Source: Lathyrus oleraceus (taxonomy: Eukaryota > Streptophyta > Magnoliopsida > Fabales > Fabaceae). Taken from it: a stretch of DNA of 64,000 nt. Shown piece after piece: positions 1 to 11,654 of this stretch. Below the pieces are notes generated by a model. That model was not told where the DNA came from, did no database searches, and saw only the letters and a list, made by a program, of their open reading frames with translations. Position numbers and translations under genes: made by a program. The stretch's first letter is position 1. Each line of letters begins with the position of its first letter. Where the stretch lies: NCBI RefSeq assembly GCF_024323335.1, contig NC_066580.1, forward strand, positions 90,396,547 through 90,460,546. Direction: 5' to 3'.

Positions 1-4
1 CAAT

Positions 5-16
5 TGGTATCAGAGC
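5..16 (+). other. Primer binding site, tRNA-iMet type
   Basis: TGGTATCAGAGC is the 12-base complement of the 3' end of plant initiator tRNA-Met, the standard minus-strand primer of Ty1/copia elements. It follows the LTR end by two bases. This fixes the orientation of the element and shows that its 5' LTR ends at position 2. Confidence 0.9.
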
Positions 17-3000
17 AGGCATCCTGTTCTGTTTCTGGATGAGATCCATGGGTGATACTTTCTGGTATCTTGCAAGGAGTTATATTAGTACTGATGTTGG
101 AACCCGTGGAAGGTTCTGTGAGTTCCCTGAATGGTCCCTTGAAGTAGGTGGATGGACTATTCATGACAGGAACTATGGGTACCGGTGTCTAGTGGTTGGC
201 AATTGGCCTATGTGTGGGACAGTTGTGCTAGTATTGAATCATATTCAAGCCTGGTATGTTCTTGGAGGCTGATCTGGTGAAGTGTGTGTTCATTGGTTGA
301 GTTGTATTATGATTTCCGCTGCATAATACCTGGCAAAACTCAAAATCTGATGTAGTTTCCCCTCTTGTGGATGAAAGGCTGTTGTATTCAAGATTTCATC
401 ATAACCTACTGAAGATGTCAAAGATACTTGAGTCTCCTCAAGTCCACCCATCATGACGTTGTCTCTTCAGGATGGTAAGAATCACCTGATCACTGATTCG
501 TTTACACTCTTGGGTAGTGTATATGAAGATCTTGAAGACTTTCAAGGAGGTTTTGTTCCAAGGAGGTGGAACCAATGTTCTATGTGATGTTAGAACATGT
601 TGTTCAACAAGTATGCAGCTGCTGGTTGAAGAACAGATGTTTTTAGGTGTCAAACAAAGGGATACTTTTGTTTGGAACCTACTCCTGACCTGGAAGAGGA
701 GACATCTGTGTGTGCTAAGTTGACAAGGGTAGGGTCAACTGTGTGTGTGCTCAAGAAGGTCACTTTTAGAAATTTGTTCTCTAGAAGTGGAGCTGGTTGA
801 GATGTGACATTGGCCAATTGTCTGCTATGTGCCTTATTCCTATAACTTGATCAGGGTTGGATAGGTGTTCCCTGAAGTACTATGTTGTGCTGGAAGACAA
901 GTCCCTGGATGATAGAAGTCAATAATGGGGTAACCTGACTGCTATTCCATTTAAGAGGATTGGGACCATGAATCTTGTTATTCAAACACCTCGCTCAGAA
1001 GTGGCAGTTCCTTCAAGGAGTGAGAATATGAAGATTCAGAGGTTGGTTGAGGTAGTATGCTCTGGCAATGCATATCTACAATTGACTGGTGTTGTTTTTC
1101 ACTAGTACTTATGGTCAACTGAAGTCTGATTGGTGTGATTGGAGTATGTATAGGTATAACTCATAGAGTTAGGTGTCACTGGTAGGGATGGTGTATGTCA
1201 TGTTGAGACACTTGTGTACAATGCATGGATATTGGTGTGGAGTTTCCATGATTGGTAATTTGAGGGGGAGTTTTGGTTAACCTCCCCACGGTTGGTCAGC
1301 CTAGGGTCTAGTTGGTTGTTGACCTGTGTCACATGGGTTCTGGTTATTGTGTGACACATGTGCAAGGAAGGATTCATCTCTCTCATTCCTAAGGGTGAAT
1401 ATAATCTGGAAAGAGTCTCAAGACTGCTGAGGTGCTTGCAAGCAGAAGATGTTGACACTAGAAGAGTATTTTCAACGTAGTCTTATGGTGGAAGTATCTG
1501 AAAGGAATATTGGGAAAGGATTTAAGATCAATGTCAACTTGTGCCAAGTACAAGTAGTTAATTGATTATCCTTGGAGCTCAAGATAACTGATGTTCTTAA
1601 AGATGTTGGAGCATCTCTTCTTCAACACCCTGTGCAGAATCACAGGAAGGATAGTACATTGGTTTATGATCTATCTCTTTGGTGGCAGCAAAAGCATATG
1701 ATCTCTGAAAAGGTTTCCTGGCAAGAAACATGTTCAGCCTTGGTGTGTGCAAGAAGAAGAAGACATCATAGTCTTGATGGTGGTTACTTGGATCAGTTTA
1801 TCTCTGATCTAAGTAAGGAGGTGCATTGGCTAATGCACACTGTGAAGTTAAGAACAAGTGGCAACACTCTTAACATCATGGAAACAGCCTTACCTTAGGA
1901 AGTGGAATCCTTGGTATAGCTGAAGGGTTAGTTTCTAACTGGTCCTTCTGAAGACTCATGCATCAGAGTGTTTGATGTCTTTGGAGAAGAAGCAGGAATT
2001 CATCAAGGTGTGAGCTTGGATGACTTAACTACAAACCTGCAGGATGGAGGTTGTTTACTCAAACTTGGTTCCACAATCAAGTCTATGAGAACATTGAACT
2101 CTTGTTCTGTGAAGGGAGGAAGTTCTTTCAAGTGGCAGAAGAAGGAGCTGAATTCAACAGCTAGATGTCAAAACACAATGTTGTGACATTTGGTTCAACA
2201 TCAGATCCTTAGTTGGTGAAGTGGCACATCAACTTGAGATAGAAGGGTCTACAGGGTTGTAGATTGGATACTTCAAAAAGGTCGTCCTCGTTGCAGTTCT
2301 TTGGAGTTGCTGGATAGAAAGGATGGTACATGTTCATGTCTTAGAAAATCTAAGTTTTGTTCAACATGTAGCTTGAAGTTCAAGTCTCACTTGGAAGGTC
2401 AGAATATCTTTGGGAGAGGTCTGATAGACGTGGAGAGGTCAAAGAATGGCATTTGACTTTTTCATTTGAGGATTCATGAAGGAGGTAATCAACCAGTGGC
2501 ATTTGGTCTATCTCAGAAGTGAGTTCGAAGAATCAAGATAATCCACATATGGCAGCTGATTATTCTTGAGGAAAGTCTGAGACAAATTACTTTTGTGCAG
2601 AAAAGTAGTAAGTTGAAGACAAAAGGAGGTGTTTTCTATTCATCTCTTGGAGCTTGTGGTAGGAGCTCTGAGCTATCTATGGAAGATTATCTCTCGTAAT
2701 GGGATGAGAATGTATATGTCCCAACTTATGTCTGGGTTCTTTTGGATCAAGCTGGTGACTCAGTGATATCTGAAGATTATCAAATGGTGTTCCTTGTCAT
2801 GTTGTGAAGGATGTCCTAACTAATGTTAGAACATTTTGTAAAGTGGTTTCCTGTTCTGGTTAGAAGAGAGATTGACACAGAGTGTGGATGTGTTCAGCCA
2901 AGAGGGTTGAACAGAGGGTGTGCTCTTGAAGACATGAAGATGAGTCTTATGTTTTCCATTCATCAAGTGGTTTGGGTTCTCTTTGAATCAGGAAGTATGT

Positions 3001-3608
3001 GAAGGTCCAACTTTGGGGTGTTGGATATGTTCATGTGTGATCTCCAAGTTTCAAGAGGAGAGTTGGTTGTTCATGACAGGGGGAGTTCTGTCTTTGTGCT
3101 GCAAGTAATCATCAAGCTTGTGGTCTATGTGTTCTCAGATAACAAGGTATGACACCTGATATACCTGCTGTGAAGACAGTGTGTGACTACTTGATCAATG
3201 TTGTGAAGCAAGATCAAGTGGGTAGTGTCTTGATCAAAGCTGTAAAGCAAGATCAAGAGGGGGTATTCTTTATTGAAACTGTGAAGTAAAATCAAGATTG
3301 TGTATCTGTCACTTGTGTGTAATTCTGTTTATGTTGGTCTGTAATTTAAAGTGTTGCTTTGGCAACATTTTTGACAAAAAGGGGGAGTAACACCTGTGAT
3401 GCCCCAGGACAACAGAGTGTTTTGCTAAACAGATATTGAAGATCCTCCAAGCCAGAGGTAGTGCTGCAGCTGAGGTTCCACTTTTATGAGTGTGAGTTGA
3501 GTGTGTTGTTACTCTGAGTGTATTAGCTAGGTTAATTTCCTGCTAGATGTGTGTTTTCCGCTGTTATGGACTCTGTTGTGAAGCCAAAGTGTTTTAGCCA
3601 AAAATTTG

Positions 3609-3622
3609 CCAAAGGGGGAGTT
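3609..3622 (+). other. Polypurine tract of the copia element
   Basis: The run CCAAAGGGGGAGTT directly precedes the TG of the 3' LTR and is the expected plus-strand primer. A second, similar tract (AAAAAGGGGGAG, about 3376-3387) lies 230 bases upstream. Paired tracts like this are usual in Sireviruses. Confidence 0.7.
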
Positions 3623-5475
3623 TGTAGATGTTTGATTGGCTGCATTGTATGGTAAAACACTAGCTGGATTCTAATGCCTTGACTGATGTCATGACATGCT
3701 GTGAAGGTGTTTGTGTGACTGCATTGTAGGTTAGAATATCTAGATGTACTCTGATGTCTTGATTGATGTCATGACACACTTGAGTAGTTTACTGCAGGAT
3801 TAGCTAATACAGGATTCATTGAATGTCAAACTGGATGTTATGACATCCATCCCTGTCAGCAGATACTGAGATGTTAGAACTCAGTATTTATTTTCAGTCT
3901 GGTGATCAAGGAAATACCAGATCTGGCATAAGGCCTATGTCTGAATGTCAAACTGGATGTTATGACATTCATCATTGACAGCATATACTGAACAATAGAC
4001 AGAGTGGTGTTCTGCTACACTTCAGTATGTTTATCAGTCTGTTCTTCAAGAGGATAACAGAACTGACTTAAGGCTAAATGTGTAAATGTCAAATTGGATG
4101 CTTTGACATTTATTAATGTAAGTTGTTACTGTAGAATGGACAGATTGGTCCTGTACAGTTCAGCAAATTTGTACAGTCTGTTTTCAGGAAAAACAGACTT
4201 AGCATATGGACCTTGATGTCAAGCTGAATGTTGTGACATTCATTCCTGACAGCATATGCTATATTGTAGGTTGTTTAGTTTTTCTGTTTCAGCATTTTTC
4301 TCAGGCTAAAATCCAGGAAACCAACAACCAAGCTACAATTAAGGAACCTAACAAATAGCCTATTTGTTAGCACACTAATATGTGGAAATTAGTTAGAATC
4401 CTATGTGGCATTATTTGTGGAGGTCTTGAGATATTTTAGGAACTAAATATGGAGATATTTTAGGAACTAAGAGATTGAAGACCTTGATTGTAGCAGAAAC
4501 TTTCTGCTAATTTTGTAACAGCAAAGAACAAGTTTGCTGCGATTTCTGAAGGCCCAAATCCAGTTGGGTGATTAGGTTATAAATAGCTTATTGTAACCTA
4601 GTTGTTGTAAGCCTCATAGAATGAAAATTTAGGGGTGTGTGTGAGGTAAACCTCCCAATCTGTGGGAACGTTACCATGTGTTTCTCAGTGGTAAAAGCTG
4701 AGAGTATTTGTAACTCAAAGCCTGTAGGCAAGAGTGATTATGTTCTTGAATGAAGCTGTGAAGCAAGTTCAAGTTGGTTAACATTACACTGTATTTGTAG
4801 TGATAGGAATGGAAACTGGAGGTTTCTATCTAGGAGTTCCTAGGTATAGATTGCATTGGGTAGGGATTAAGTGAAGAGTTGTAAACGGGGGAGTTTAACT
4901 CTGAATTAATACTGCTGATAGTGGATCTTCTTCCCGGCTTGGTATGCCCCCAGACGTAGGTGAGTTGCACCGAACTGGGTTAACAATTGCTTGTGTTTTT
5001 ACCTTCTGCACACTATATTTTGTCTGTTATAACTCAGTCTGGTTTTAGTCTGTTTATGAAGGGAATAACAGATATGACACATAGCCTGCAGTCTGAATGT
5101 AAAACAGAATGTTATGACATTCACCATTGACTGCTGATATTGATGGACTGGTTGGTCTGTTACAGTTCACTCATCTGTAATGTTGGGACAGGTGATGTTC
5201 AAACCAATGTTGAGACATCATGCTGATAAATGGGCAGGATAAATAACCATAAGGGTTATGTTTGATCTCTACTGGGTGTTTGCACTAGATGGACAGAACT
5301 GGGTGTTCCTCCATTATAGGGTGATATAGAAGCAGATGTCGTGACATCTGTGAATGTGTGCATATCAGTACTAGGTTTTAATTTGTATAACTGTCTTGCT
5401 GTATTAGTAACAATGTTAGATCAGATGTCATTACTTGGAGTAGAACATCTGAATTCTGACTACGCCAGAATTTCA
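3623..5475 (+). repeat. 3' LTR of the copia element
   Basis: The LTR starts TGTAGATG right after the purine tract and ends GAATTTCA. The end was placed by matching the CA at positions 1-2 of the window, which precedes the primer site, so the 1853-bp length is inferred. It contains at least five copies of a dyad motif in which AATGTCA and TGACATT flank 12 variable bases (near 3831, 3945, 4084 and 4215; a changed copy near 5097), plus simpler copies such as GATGTCATGACA (near 3685 and 3765). A segment around 4965-4990 (CGAACTGGGTTAACAATT) resembles the leader often seen in Sirevirus transcripts. Confidence 0.7.
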
Positions 5476-5615
5476 AAGATGCCATTAGAGAAGAGTTAAC
5501 TATGATGGGACATGAATTTATGAAACACATGAGTAGAATGACAAATCAATTTCACGAGTTGCTACACCGTGTCAATTCCTTTGCTCCTCCAACGAGAGAT
5601 TCTACAAGTGGCTAG
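5476..5615 (+). other. Coding-like fragment, unidentified
   Basis: Read from 5478, about 45 codons are open up to a TAG at 5613. The peptide is rich in Met, His, Arg and Glu (for example EELTMMGHEFMKHM) and has the look of a helical exon end. The DNA after it (5616-5880) is AT-rich and 3'UTR-like. It starts where the copia LTR ends, so it may be the 3' end of a gene or older transposon split by that insertion. I do not recognise a family. Confidence 0.25.
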
Positions 5616-6060
5616 AAGAATTGCAGTTAACTAGTTTTAGTCTTAGGAAATTTATAGTTTCGTTTGACAATATTTTTAATCTTAGGATTTTCTTTCGCAT
5701 GTTTTATTTTATCTTCAGTCAAATATTACATTATGTTTACTTTTATGAAGCTACTGGCATTATTGGTTAAATTAAATTTCATTTTGATTTATGCACTGTC
5801 TAAAATTACCAATGTTGATATATATTGTATGCTACTACTTACATGTTAAATTTCTGATCACATACAAGTATACACTACTCCTAATATTATATACTACCAC
5901 CTGTATTTTTGCTTATTAGAGAAAAAATATATATTCTATGGTGTAATAAAGTAGCATCCATGATACAATTTATAAAGTCAAAGTAGCATTGATATTTAAG
6001 GTCATGGCAATTCAAATTTAAAAAAAAATATATATATAATAATAATAAAACAAAACTTGC
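5616..6060. other. AT-rich spacer, no gene seen
   Basis: The stretch is AT-rich with short simple sequence (A-run then TA/TAA repeats at about 6018-6052). Open frames here are short and show no motif. Confidence 0.6.
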
Positions 6061-6069
6061 CACCCTGCA

Positions 6070-6292
6070 TCGTGACGAACGTTTTGACCGTTGCAAACTT
6101 AGAGGTGTGACGAGCGTCACGCATGCTGTCACGGTCGCAACACCCCCATGACGCCCATCACGCATGCTGTCACGAACGTGACAACTTGCTTTCTTGTAAA
6201 TGCTTTTGACCGTTATGCTGTCACGAACGTGACACGCATGCTGTCACGAACGTGACACACTGCTGCCTCGTAACCGTGTCATGACCGTTACC
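6070..6292. repeat. CpG-rich dyad array of an Athila-type element
   Basis: In otherwise AT-rich DNA this block repeats the palindrome GTCACGAACGTGAC, often preceded by GCATGCT, with degenerate versions such as GTGACGAGCGTCAC. Perfect copies lie near 6171, 6221 and 6245. It sits 0.2 kb upstream of an ATHILA ORF-1 pseudogene, the same order seen at 35685-37270 in the complete inner element, so it is best read as the spacer upstream of that ORF. Confidence 0.75.
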
Positions 6293-6482
6293 CCCATTCA
6301 ATTCACCTATTTATCCCCCATTATTTTTTTTTCTCACCAACTTCTCCTCCCAATTTCAAAACTCTTTCTTCAAATACCTTCACCACATTTTTCTTCCTAC
6401 ACCACATCATTCCAAAAACCACTCTATACAAAAAAATTTCATCCCCTTTTCCTTTCTCCTTCTTTTCTACCTACCAATCAAA

Positions 6483-7590
6483 ATGGCGGAGAACCAACAT
6501 CAAGAAATGCAATTTGGAAATATTATTTTCCGAACTGAAGATAGTAACTATCAACGGGAGCAGTTTGTTCGTTTCTAGCAACGCGGTGTCACATCTACCA
6601 GATACCCAGATTTCAATTGCTTACAAGAATTTGGATTACATCAAGGAGTGCAATGTCTGCTTAGGCTATCCGACTTAACCTTTATGTGCACACAAAATCA
6701 CCCAACATACCCATCACTAACCTTGGAGTTTTTAAGCTCTTATTCATACACCACTCCAACCGGTGAGGACGAGTACTTAACCGGTGTCGCAAAATTCTGT
6801 ATGTTCAACACTGAGTATGCACTATCTCAAGAACAGTTGAGTGCCATGCTACGTTTTCCTGAAGGAGACGACGTCCACCCAAGAATCCCTCCAAACTCAG
6901 AGTGGAACACGATCGCATTCGAACTTTTTGGAAAAATATCCGGTGTGGTAACCACCAATTGGGATGCATTACTTACTTCACACATACACAACCCCACTAT
7001 CCGGTATTTTATCCGTATTTTGCAAAACACTATCTTTGGAAGAGCCAACAACAGCAAAGTTAACGCGAAAGAATTATTCTTCCTACACTGCATCTTTTCA
7101 GCAAATACAAGGGTCAACGCCGTCTCTTTCTTACTTCACCATATCCGTACCCTTTGTGCTCGAGGCAATCAACCTTTAGTGATTGGAGGCTTAATAACCA
7201 CCATTGCACTCGATTTAAATTTAGGGGACCGACTTTAGAATTTGCAATCTTTGCCACCCCTGTTTATGGATATCGCCTACTGTCGCTCCTGCCGCTTAAT
7301 CAAAAATAGGGTAGGCAGGAATTATTATCTTATGGTGAATAACCAAGAAATCCCAAGCGTCGTTTTGCCCAACATTGCACTCATCGATGTTACTAACCCC
7401 AACAGATTCATCTACGATTTGAATTCTCCCGAACCTACCATGCCTACACAAGCAAACCCGCCCCTAGACGAGTTTGATGAAATGGAGCAAGGTGATCAAG
7501 ATCCTGAACAACATTCTGTCCCACATAATCCTTCCGATAATGTAGTTGGTCCATCCTCCCGGCGTCGTCGAAGAAGAAGGCCTGCAACAT
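6483..7590 (+). pseudogene. ATHILA ORF-1 (env-position) pseudogene, truncated
   Basis: The frame opens with ATG at 6483 and reads, with two in-frame stops (TAG 6576-6578 and TAG 7236-7238), through a protein matching the Arabidopsis retrotransposon ORF-1 (ATHILA) family. Conserved landmarks are LTLEFLSSYSY, the HNPTIRYF segment, the VNAKELFFLHCIF block and a DIAYCRSCRLIK segment. The same landmarks occur in the second ORF of the inner Athila at 36037-37270. The role of this family is unknown. It occupies the position of a retroviral env gene, but I see no signal peptide or membrane segment. Similarity to the intact-length relative stops in an arginine-rich stretch near 7590, where unrelated DNA begins, so the 3' end is missing. 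It is a fragment with no LTRs recognised on either side. Confidence 0.8.
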
Positions 7591-8410
7591 TCTGTCCCGC
7601 GATCAATGTTTTATCTTTGAAATTTATTTTATTTTCTCAAGTTGATTCTCAAAATTTTATTCATAAAAGTGTTTCAATGTTGTGCAGTGTGATTCAATGT
7701 GATGGATAAAACATTGAGAAATTGAGTCTTTAAATAGCTTTGTTTTTGCTAATTGCTGCTTTGATCTTGATCTTTTGATAAAAGATTCATTGAGATCTTT
7801 ATACTATTTGAGGTGGGATTTTTACGACCTTTGTATTCATAGCAGATCTTGTCGCACACGACGTTATACCTTTTAACATAAAAATCTTATATCATGGTAC
7901 CTTGTATAGTATTGCTTAGATGTATCTTAAATTTGAACGTTGAGAGGAAAAACAACTAAGTTATTCTTCTAGAAAATAAACTTTACTAAAGGTTATGCCG
8001 GAACAAACTCACAGAGGATATCAACTTGATATTCTATTAGAGAGACAAAACTTGTTAATCTTAAGTTTGGAGTTGACCATGTAAAATTAATGGTTTCTTG
8101 AGTATTCATGAGCAGATAATAATGTTGACAACATGTACAAATAGATACCAAAGCGATCCAAAAAGACATGTGCTCAAGTGATGCTTCAACATACACAATA
8201 CTTAGATGCAATGATCATTGTATTAGATGGAATCTTTCAGATCCATCCATTACACCAGATAATTAATTGTATAATACTTAGATGCAATGATCATTGTATT
8301 AGATGGAATCTTTCAGATTCATCCATTACACCAGATAATCAATTGTAAAACTTCGGAAGATATATTACAATGAAACTATTTAAATATCTTTTACACATAT
8401 AACAAGTGTT
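7591..8410. other. Unassigned spacer between Athila fragment and MULE
   Basis: No gene is seen. A 13-base inverted pair (TCAATGTTTTATC near 7606 and its complement near 7705) brackets about 110 bases just after the Athila break and could be the end of a small hairpin element. The rest is AT-rich. Confidence 0.4.
8197..8348. repeat. 76-bp tandem duplication
   Basis: Two head-to-tail copies of a 76-bp unit (8197-8272 and 8273-8348) differ at a handful of bases. Each contains ATGCAATGATCATTG and a TTACACCAGATAAT segment. They end about 60 bases left of the MULE and appear to belong to the target DNA. Confidence 0.85.
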
Positions 8411-8705
8411 GAATTTTTTTTAAATAATCATATTTTTCAATTTAAATTCTAAAATAACCTATTTTTCAAAATAATTATGGAAATAACCATATTTCATTAC
8501 GTATGTGCCAGTTGAACTGGCGCATCTAATTTCCAATGAGCACATGCGCCACTTGGTAGGGCGCATGCATGCCTTGTAAATTTCCAAATGAGCATAAGCG
8601 CCATTTGGTTGGGCGCATGCATTCCTTGAAGCCACATGCATTGACGCATGCATACACTACATCAGTGTATGCGCCAATGCATGTGGCGCATGCACTATGC
8701 ATGTT
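8411..8705 (+). repeat. Left TIR of the MULE
   Basis: The outer 110 bases are AT-rich and match the reverse complement of the right end. They are followed by GTTGAACTGGCGCAT and several spaced GCGCATGC octamers to about 8700. The inner GC-rich part is less alike between the two ends than the outer part. Confidence 0.82.
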
Positions 8706-8811
8706 TTTTTTTAATTTTATATTTTATATTTATAAATAATTATATTAAATACTTAAATGAAAAATAATATTATAATATAAAGTTAAAATACATAACAATT
8801 GACAAGAAAAT

Positions 8812-11049
8812 CAATGACCTGTCCGATTGAAACGCCCCCTTGTTCCACATCCATGTGTGTTAGTCTGTCTTCGACGTCTCCCACGATTTCCCTGAGGTGT
8901 TTGGGGTCTTTGAGTGCTGACATGATGCAATGGTGGCTGGTGTGAAGGTCTCGTGGAAGTTCTAGTGGTATTTGATAGATTTGTCATCATTTCTCCCTAA
9001 TAATTGTGGGTTGTCGCCAACAGCGCTTCCGTAATTGAGTTTGGTGCCCATGTTGACGTAGTTCGATCGTTGTACTTGGTTGGATTGTGGACGGTATGGT
9101 TGCCCGAATTGGGACATTGAATCATTTTGGAAATGAATAAATGGTTCCTACGGTGTACTAAAGTCAAACAATGGTTGGATGTTGTGGCGATGGGATGTTT
9201 GGGTGTTCATTTATGGGCGACTACGATGGCACGATGTTGAATCATATGAATCATCAGGGCTATAGACTGTTGTGGTGGCTGTGTATGGTTGTTGGTGGTT
9301 AGGGTTTGATTCCTGATTTTGAGTTTGGGTGTGTGGCATTAATTGGTTGCAAGATTGGGTGTTTGGTGGTTAGATGTATATGGTAGGGTGATGGTGTGAG
9401 GTTGATTGTTGGGTTTGGGTGGGTTGACATTGTTCTTGGGAGGATATTTATTGTTGGGCATATGATGATGAAGCTCGTTGGCATGAATCAATCAAATTCC
9501 TTAGCTTAGACACAAATTGTGGCGTTGTAACCGACCTAAACCATGTCATATAATGTTGAGTTGGTCTAGCACCATGTATGACTGGTTCATTTAAGATGTG
9601 TTGCCTTCGATTCCTCCAATGACGACGTATCTCTTTTGTGAAGTCTCTCCAATCGAAATAATCCCATTGGCCATTGACTCTTTGTTGATGTCAATCTCTC
9701 AAACACGTCGGAGGTTCTGGAATTTGTTGTTGCATGCCAAACCGCAGTTTTACACGGTCACTCTGGTGCATCTCCACAGTAGTGAACAGGATAATTTGTG
9801 TTTTTGTTGTCCAAATTACATCATCATCATGGTTAACCTGATGATCAAGACCTAGATACGATCTCCAGATAAATTGTATAAGAATATGACATGATTAGAG
9901 GATATGTAATTGGATAAGTTTTTTTAAATCAAATATAGAGTTGTTTAGTAGTAATACATCGTCTGGTCCAATGTCGTCTAAAAGATTGCGATAGACTACT
10001 ACAACGTGTTTGGGATACCTGTTGTAGTTCATCCCTTTGACTGACCACCTAGATCGAAAAGATTAAAAATATATCAGTTACAGTTAGTTGTGGTATAAAG
10101 TCTAATAAATTAGAAGATTAAATATAAACTTACTTTGTTGCATATGGGAATGTGAATGGCTTCTCGTTGATCGGGGCGAGTGACGTCAGTCTTGACCAAC
10201 CCCGTGCTTGTAGCAAATAGGCGCAAGAATAAAATGTACAAGTATTTTTTCTTTGTATTTTTACACAACGAACTATATAGATGGGACAAAACAGATGAAC
10301 CCCAACTATATGTGCCTACCTTATTTATATTCCGTAACAACGACAAATACATAATATTTACCGTATTACCAATACTTTTAGGAAATAAAAAATTACCAAA
10401 TAGAATCGTAATATAACACCGAGCTTTAATTATCTTTTCATACTCGATAGATTCTTCGTTTAATTTTATACTTGAATAATATTGTTTAAGATATTTTAAA
10501 TTAATACCTTGACCCCTAGGTTGACCCGAAATCCGTCCTGTAGTTGTGTCTTCACACAAGGGGGAACCCAACAATTCCTCGCATATATAGTTACCTTGGT
10601 TAAATCTACCATTTACGGCCTTACCATCAATACGTAGACCTAACAACATGTAGACGTCCTCAAGTGTGACAGTACACTCATTGAAAGGAAGGTGAAATGT
10701 GTGGGTCTCGGGTCTCCATCTTTCTAACAAAGCAAGAATAAATTTGTAGTCAATTGAGTATGAGACTATGTTGAGTAGATTACTAAAACCGCATCCTCGA
10801 ATATATGGTTTTATCAAAGGATCGTGTGGTACATATTCATGTACACGACATCGAAATCTCTTTGGGTCGTAATAAAACATAAGTAAGAAATAAGTAAGAA
10901 GAAGTAATAAACAATAGAGACATTTTGTTAGGAAATAAGAATAAGAATAAGAATAAGTAATAAACAATATAGATTAAGTAATAACATACAAATGTCGCAA
11001 TATTATCGATTATTCCTCGATGTTCATCACCCATAGTCAATAGAGACAT
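8812..11049 (-). pseudogene. Plant mobile domain (PMD / MAIN-like) protein, decayed
   Basis: Read on the minus strand, the gene starts MSLLTMGDEHRGIIDNIATF (ATG 11049-11047). It is then interrupted by about 120 bases of TATT/ATTC-rich sequence (an intron or insertion; I see no clean acceptor) and resumes at about 10860. From there it shows HEYVPHDPLIKPYI, LERWRPETHTFHLP and VTLEDVYMLLGLRIDGKAV, the classic PMD core. After a gap near 10130-10050 it continues with a WSVKGMNYNRYPKH block, an FGMQQQIPEPP block and an Arg-rich tail ending TRGRFNRTGH at a TGA (8812-8814). There are at least two in-frame stops (one near 9895, one near 9698). PMD proteins occur as host genes (MAIN/MAIL1, needed for silencing and genome stability) and inside MULE and Ty3 elements. 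This one is of the transposon-borne kind. It is transcribed away from a TIR-like promoter copy at 11050-11560. Confidence 0.82.
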
Positions 11050-11560
11050 ATTGTTGCAGAAAGGTTGAGTGTTGCAGACAGGTTGAGTTTTATAGATAAG
11101 ATGAGTGTTGCATAGAGTTTGAGTGTTGCAAAGAGGTTGAGTGTTGCAGAGATGTTAAGTCTTACTATATTTATAGATGAGAAAGTAATTTTGATGGTAA
11201 GTTGCATTCACATGAAAGTGTACTTTGAATGTGATATATGTGAAGGCGTCATTGGTAAGGGTGCATGCCTTGTATTTTTGCATGCATGTGAGTATGCGTC
11301 TGTGGTAAGGGCGCATGCCTTGTGTTTTTACATGCATGTGAGTAGACGTTATTGAAGAGGGAGCATGAGTGGCTTTATGCATGTGAACACGCGTCATTGA
11401 TAAGGGTGCATGCCTTGTCCTGTTAGGGCAGAAGCATCTTTACAGAGAATCATGCAGGCCCATGCCTTGGCTTATTATGGTAGAAGAATCTTGCAGACGT
11501 CATTCATAAGGGCGTTTCCCTTGTCTTGTCTCTGCATGCAGGAATCCTTGCAGATTCTTA
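11050..11560 (-). promoter_or_regulatory. Internal copy of a TIR-like promoter module upstream of the PMD gene
   Basis: This segment contains a TATA-like CTATAAATATAG on the minus strand (complement of 11165-11176). To its right lies a GC-rich array with repeated GCATGCC, GCATGCATGTGAGT and GCGTC motifs spaced 50-60 bases apart. The right TIR shows the same order (TATA, then a GCATGCGCC array). It would drive leftward transcription into the PMD gene. A short unit GAGTGTTGCAGA, repeated four or five times at 11060-11155, lies between the TATA-like box and the start codon. Confidence 0.55.
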
Positions 11561-11654
11561 AAAAAATTGATACATGATCAATGCACTTGCCTTGTCTTCT
11601 ACATGCGTTGCCTTCACCATCTACCCTATTTAATTGTGTGTCTTGTCATCCTGG

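Larger units (their letters stand above)
1..5475 (+). mobile_element. Ty1/copia (Sirevirus-like) LTR element without coding capacity, partial
   Basis: The window begins with the last two bases of a 5' LTR (CA), a tRNA-iMet primer site, about 3.6 kb of internal sequence, two purine tracts and a 3' LTR. The arrangement and the GGGGGAG polypurine style fit the Sirevirus (SIRE/Maximus) branch of Ty1/copia. I could not find gag, protease, integrase or reverse-transcriptase motifs on either strand of 17-3608. The longest open frames (for example 1572-1898) have no recognisable motif. It is therefore either a non-autonomous large derivative or a copy decayed beyond recognition. The 5' LTR lies outside the window, so its target duplication cannot be tested. 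The base just after the 3' LTR starts a coding-like stretch (5476-5615), so the element may have landed in an older gene fragment. Confidence 0.75.

Noticed and set aside
1572..2186. Two plus-strand ORFs (108 and 72 codons) in the copia internal region as gag or pol remnants
   Set aside because: No gag, protease, integrase or RT motif is recognisable and the frames do not connect.
5887..6165. Minus-strand ORF of 92 codons across the CpG dyad array
   Set aside because: It runs from a palindromic repeat into AT-rich spacer and shows no domain. The array explains the open frame.
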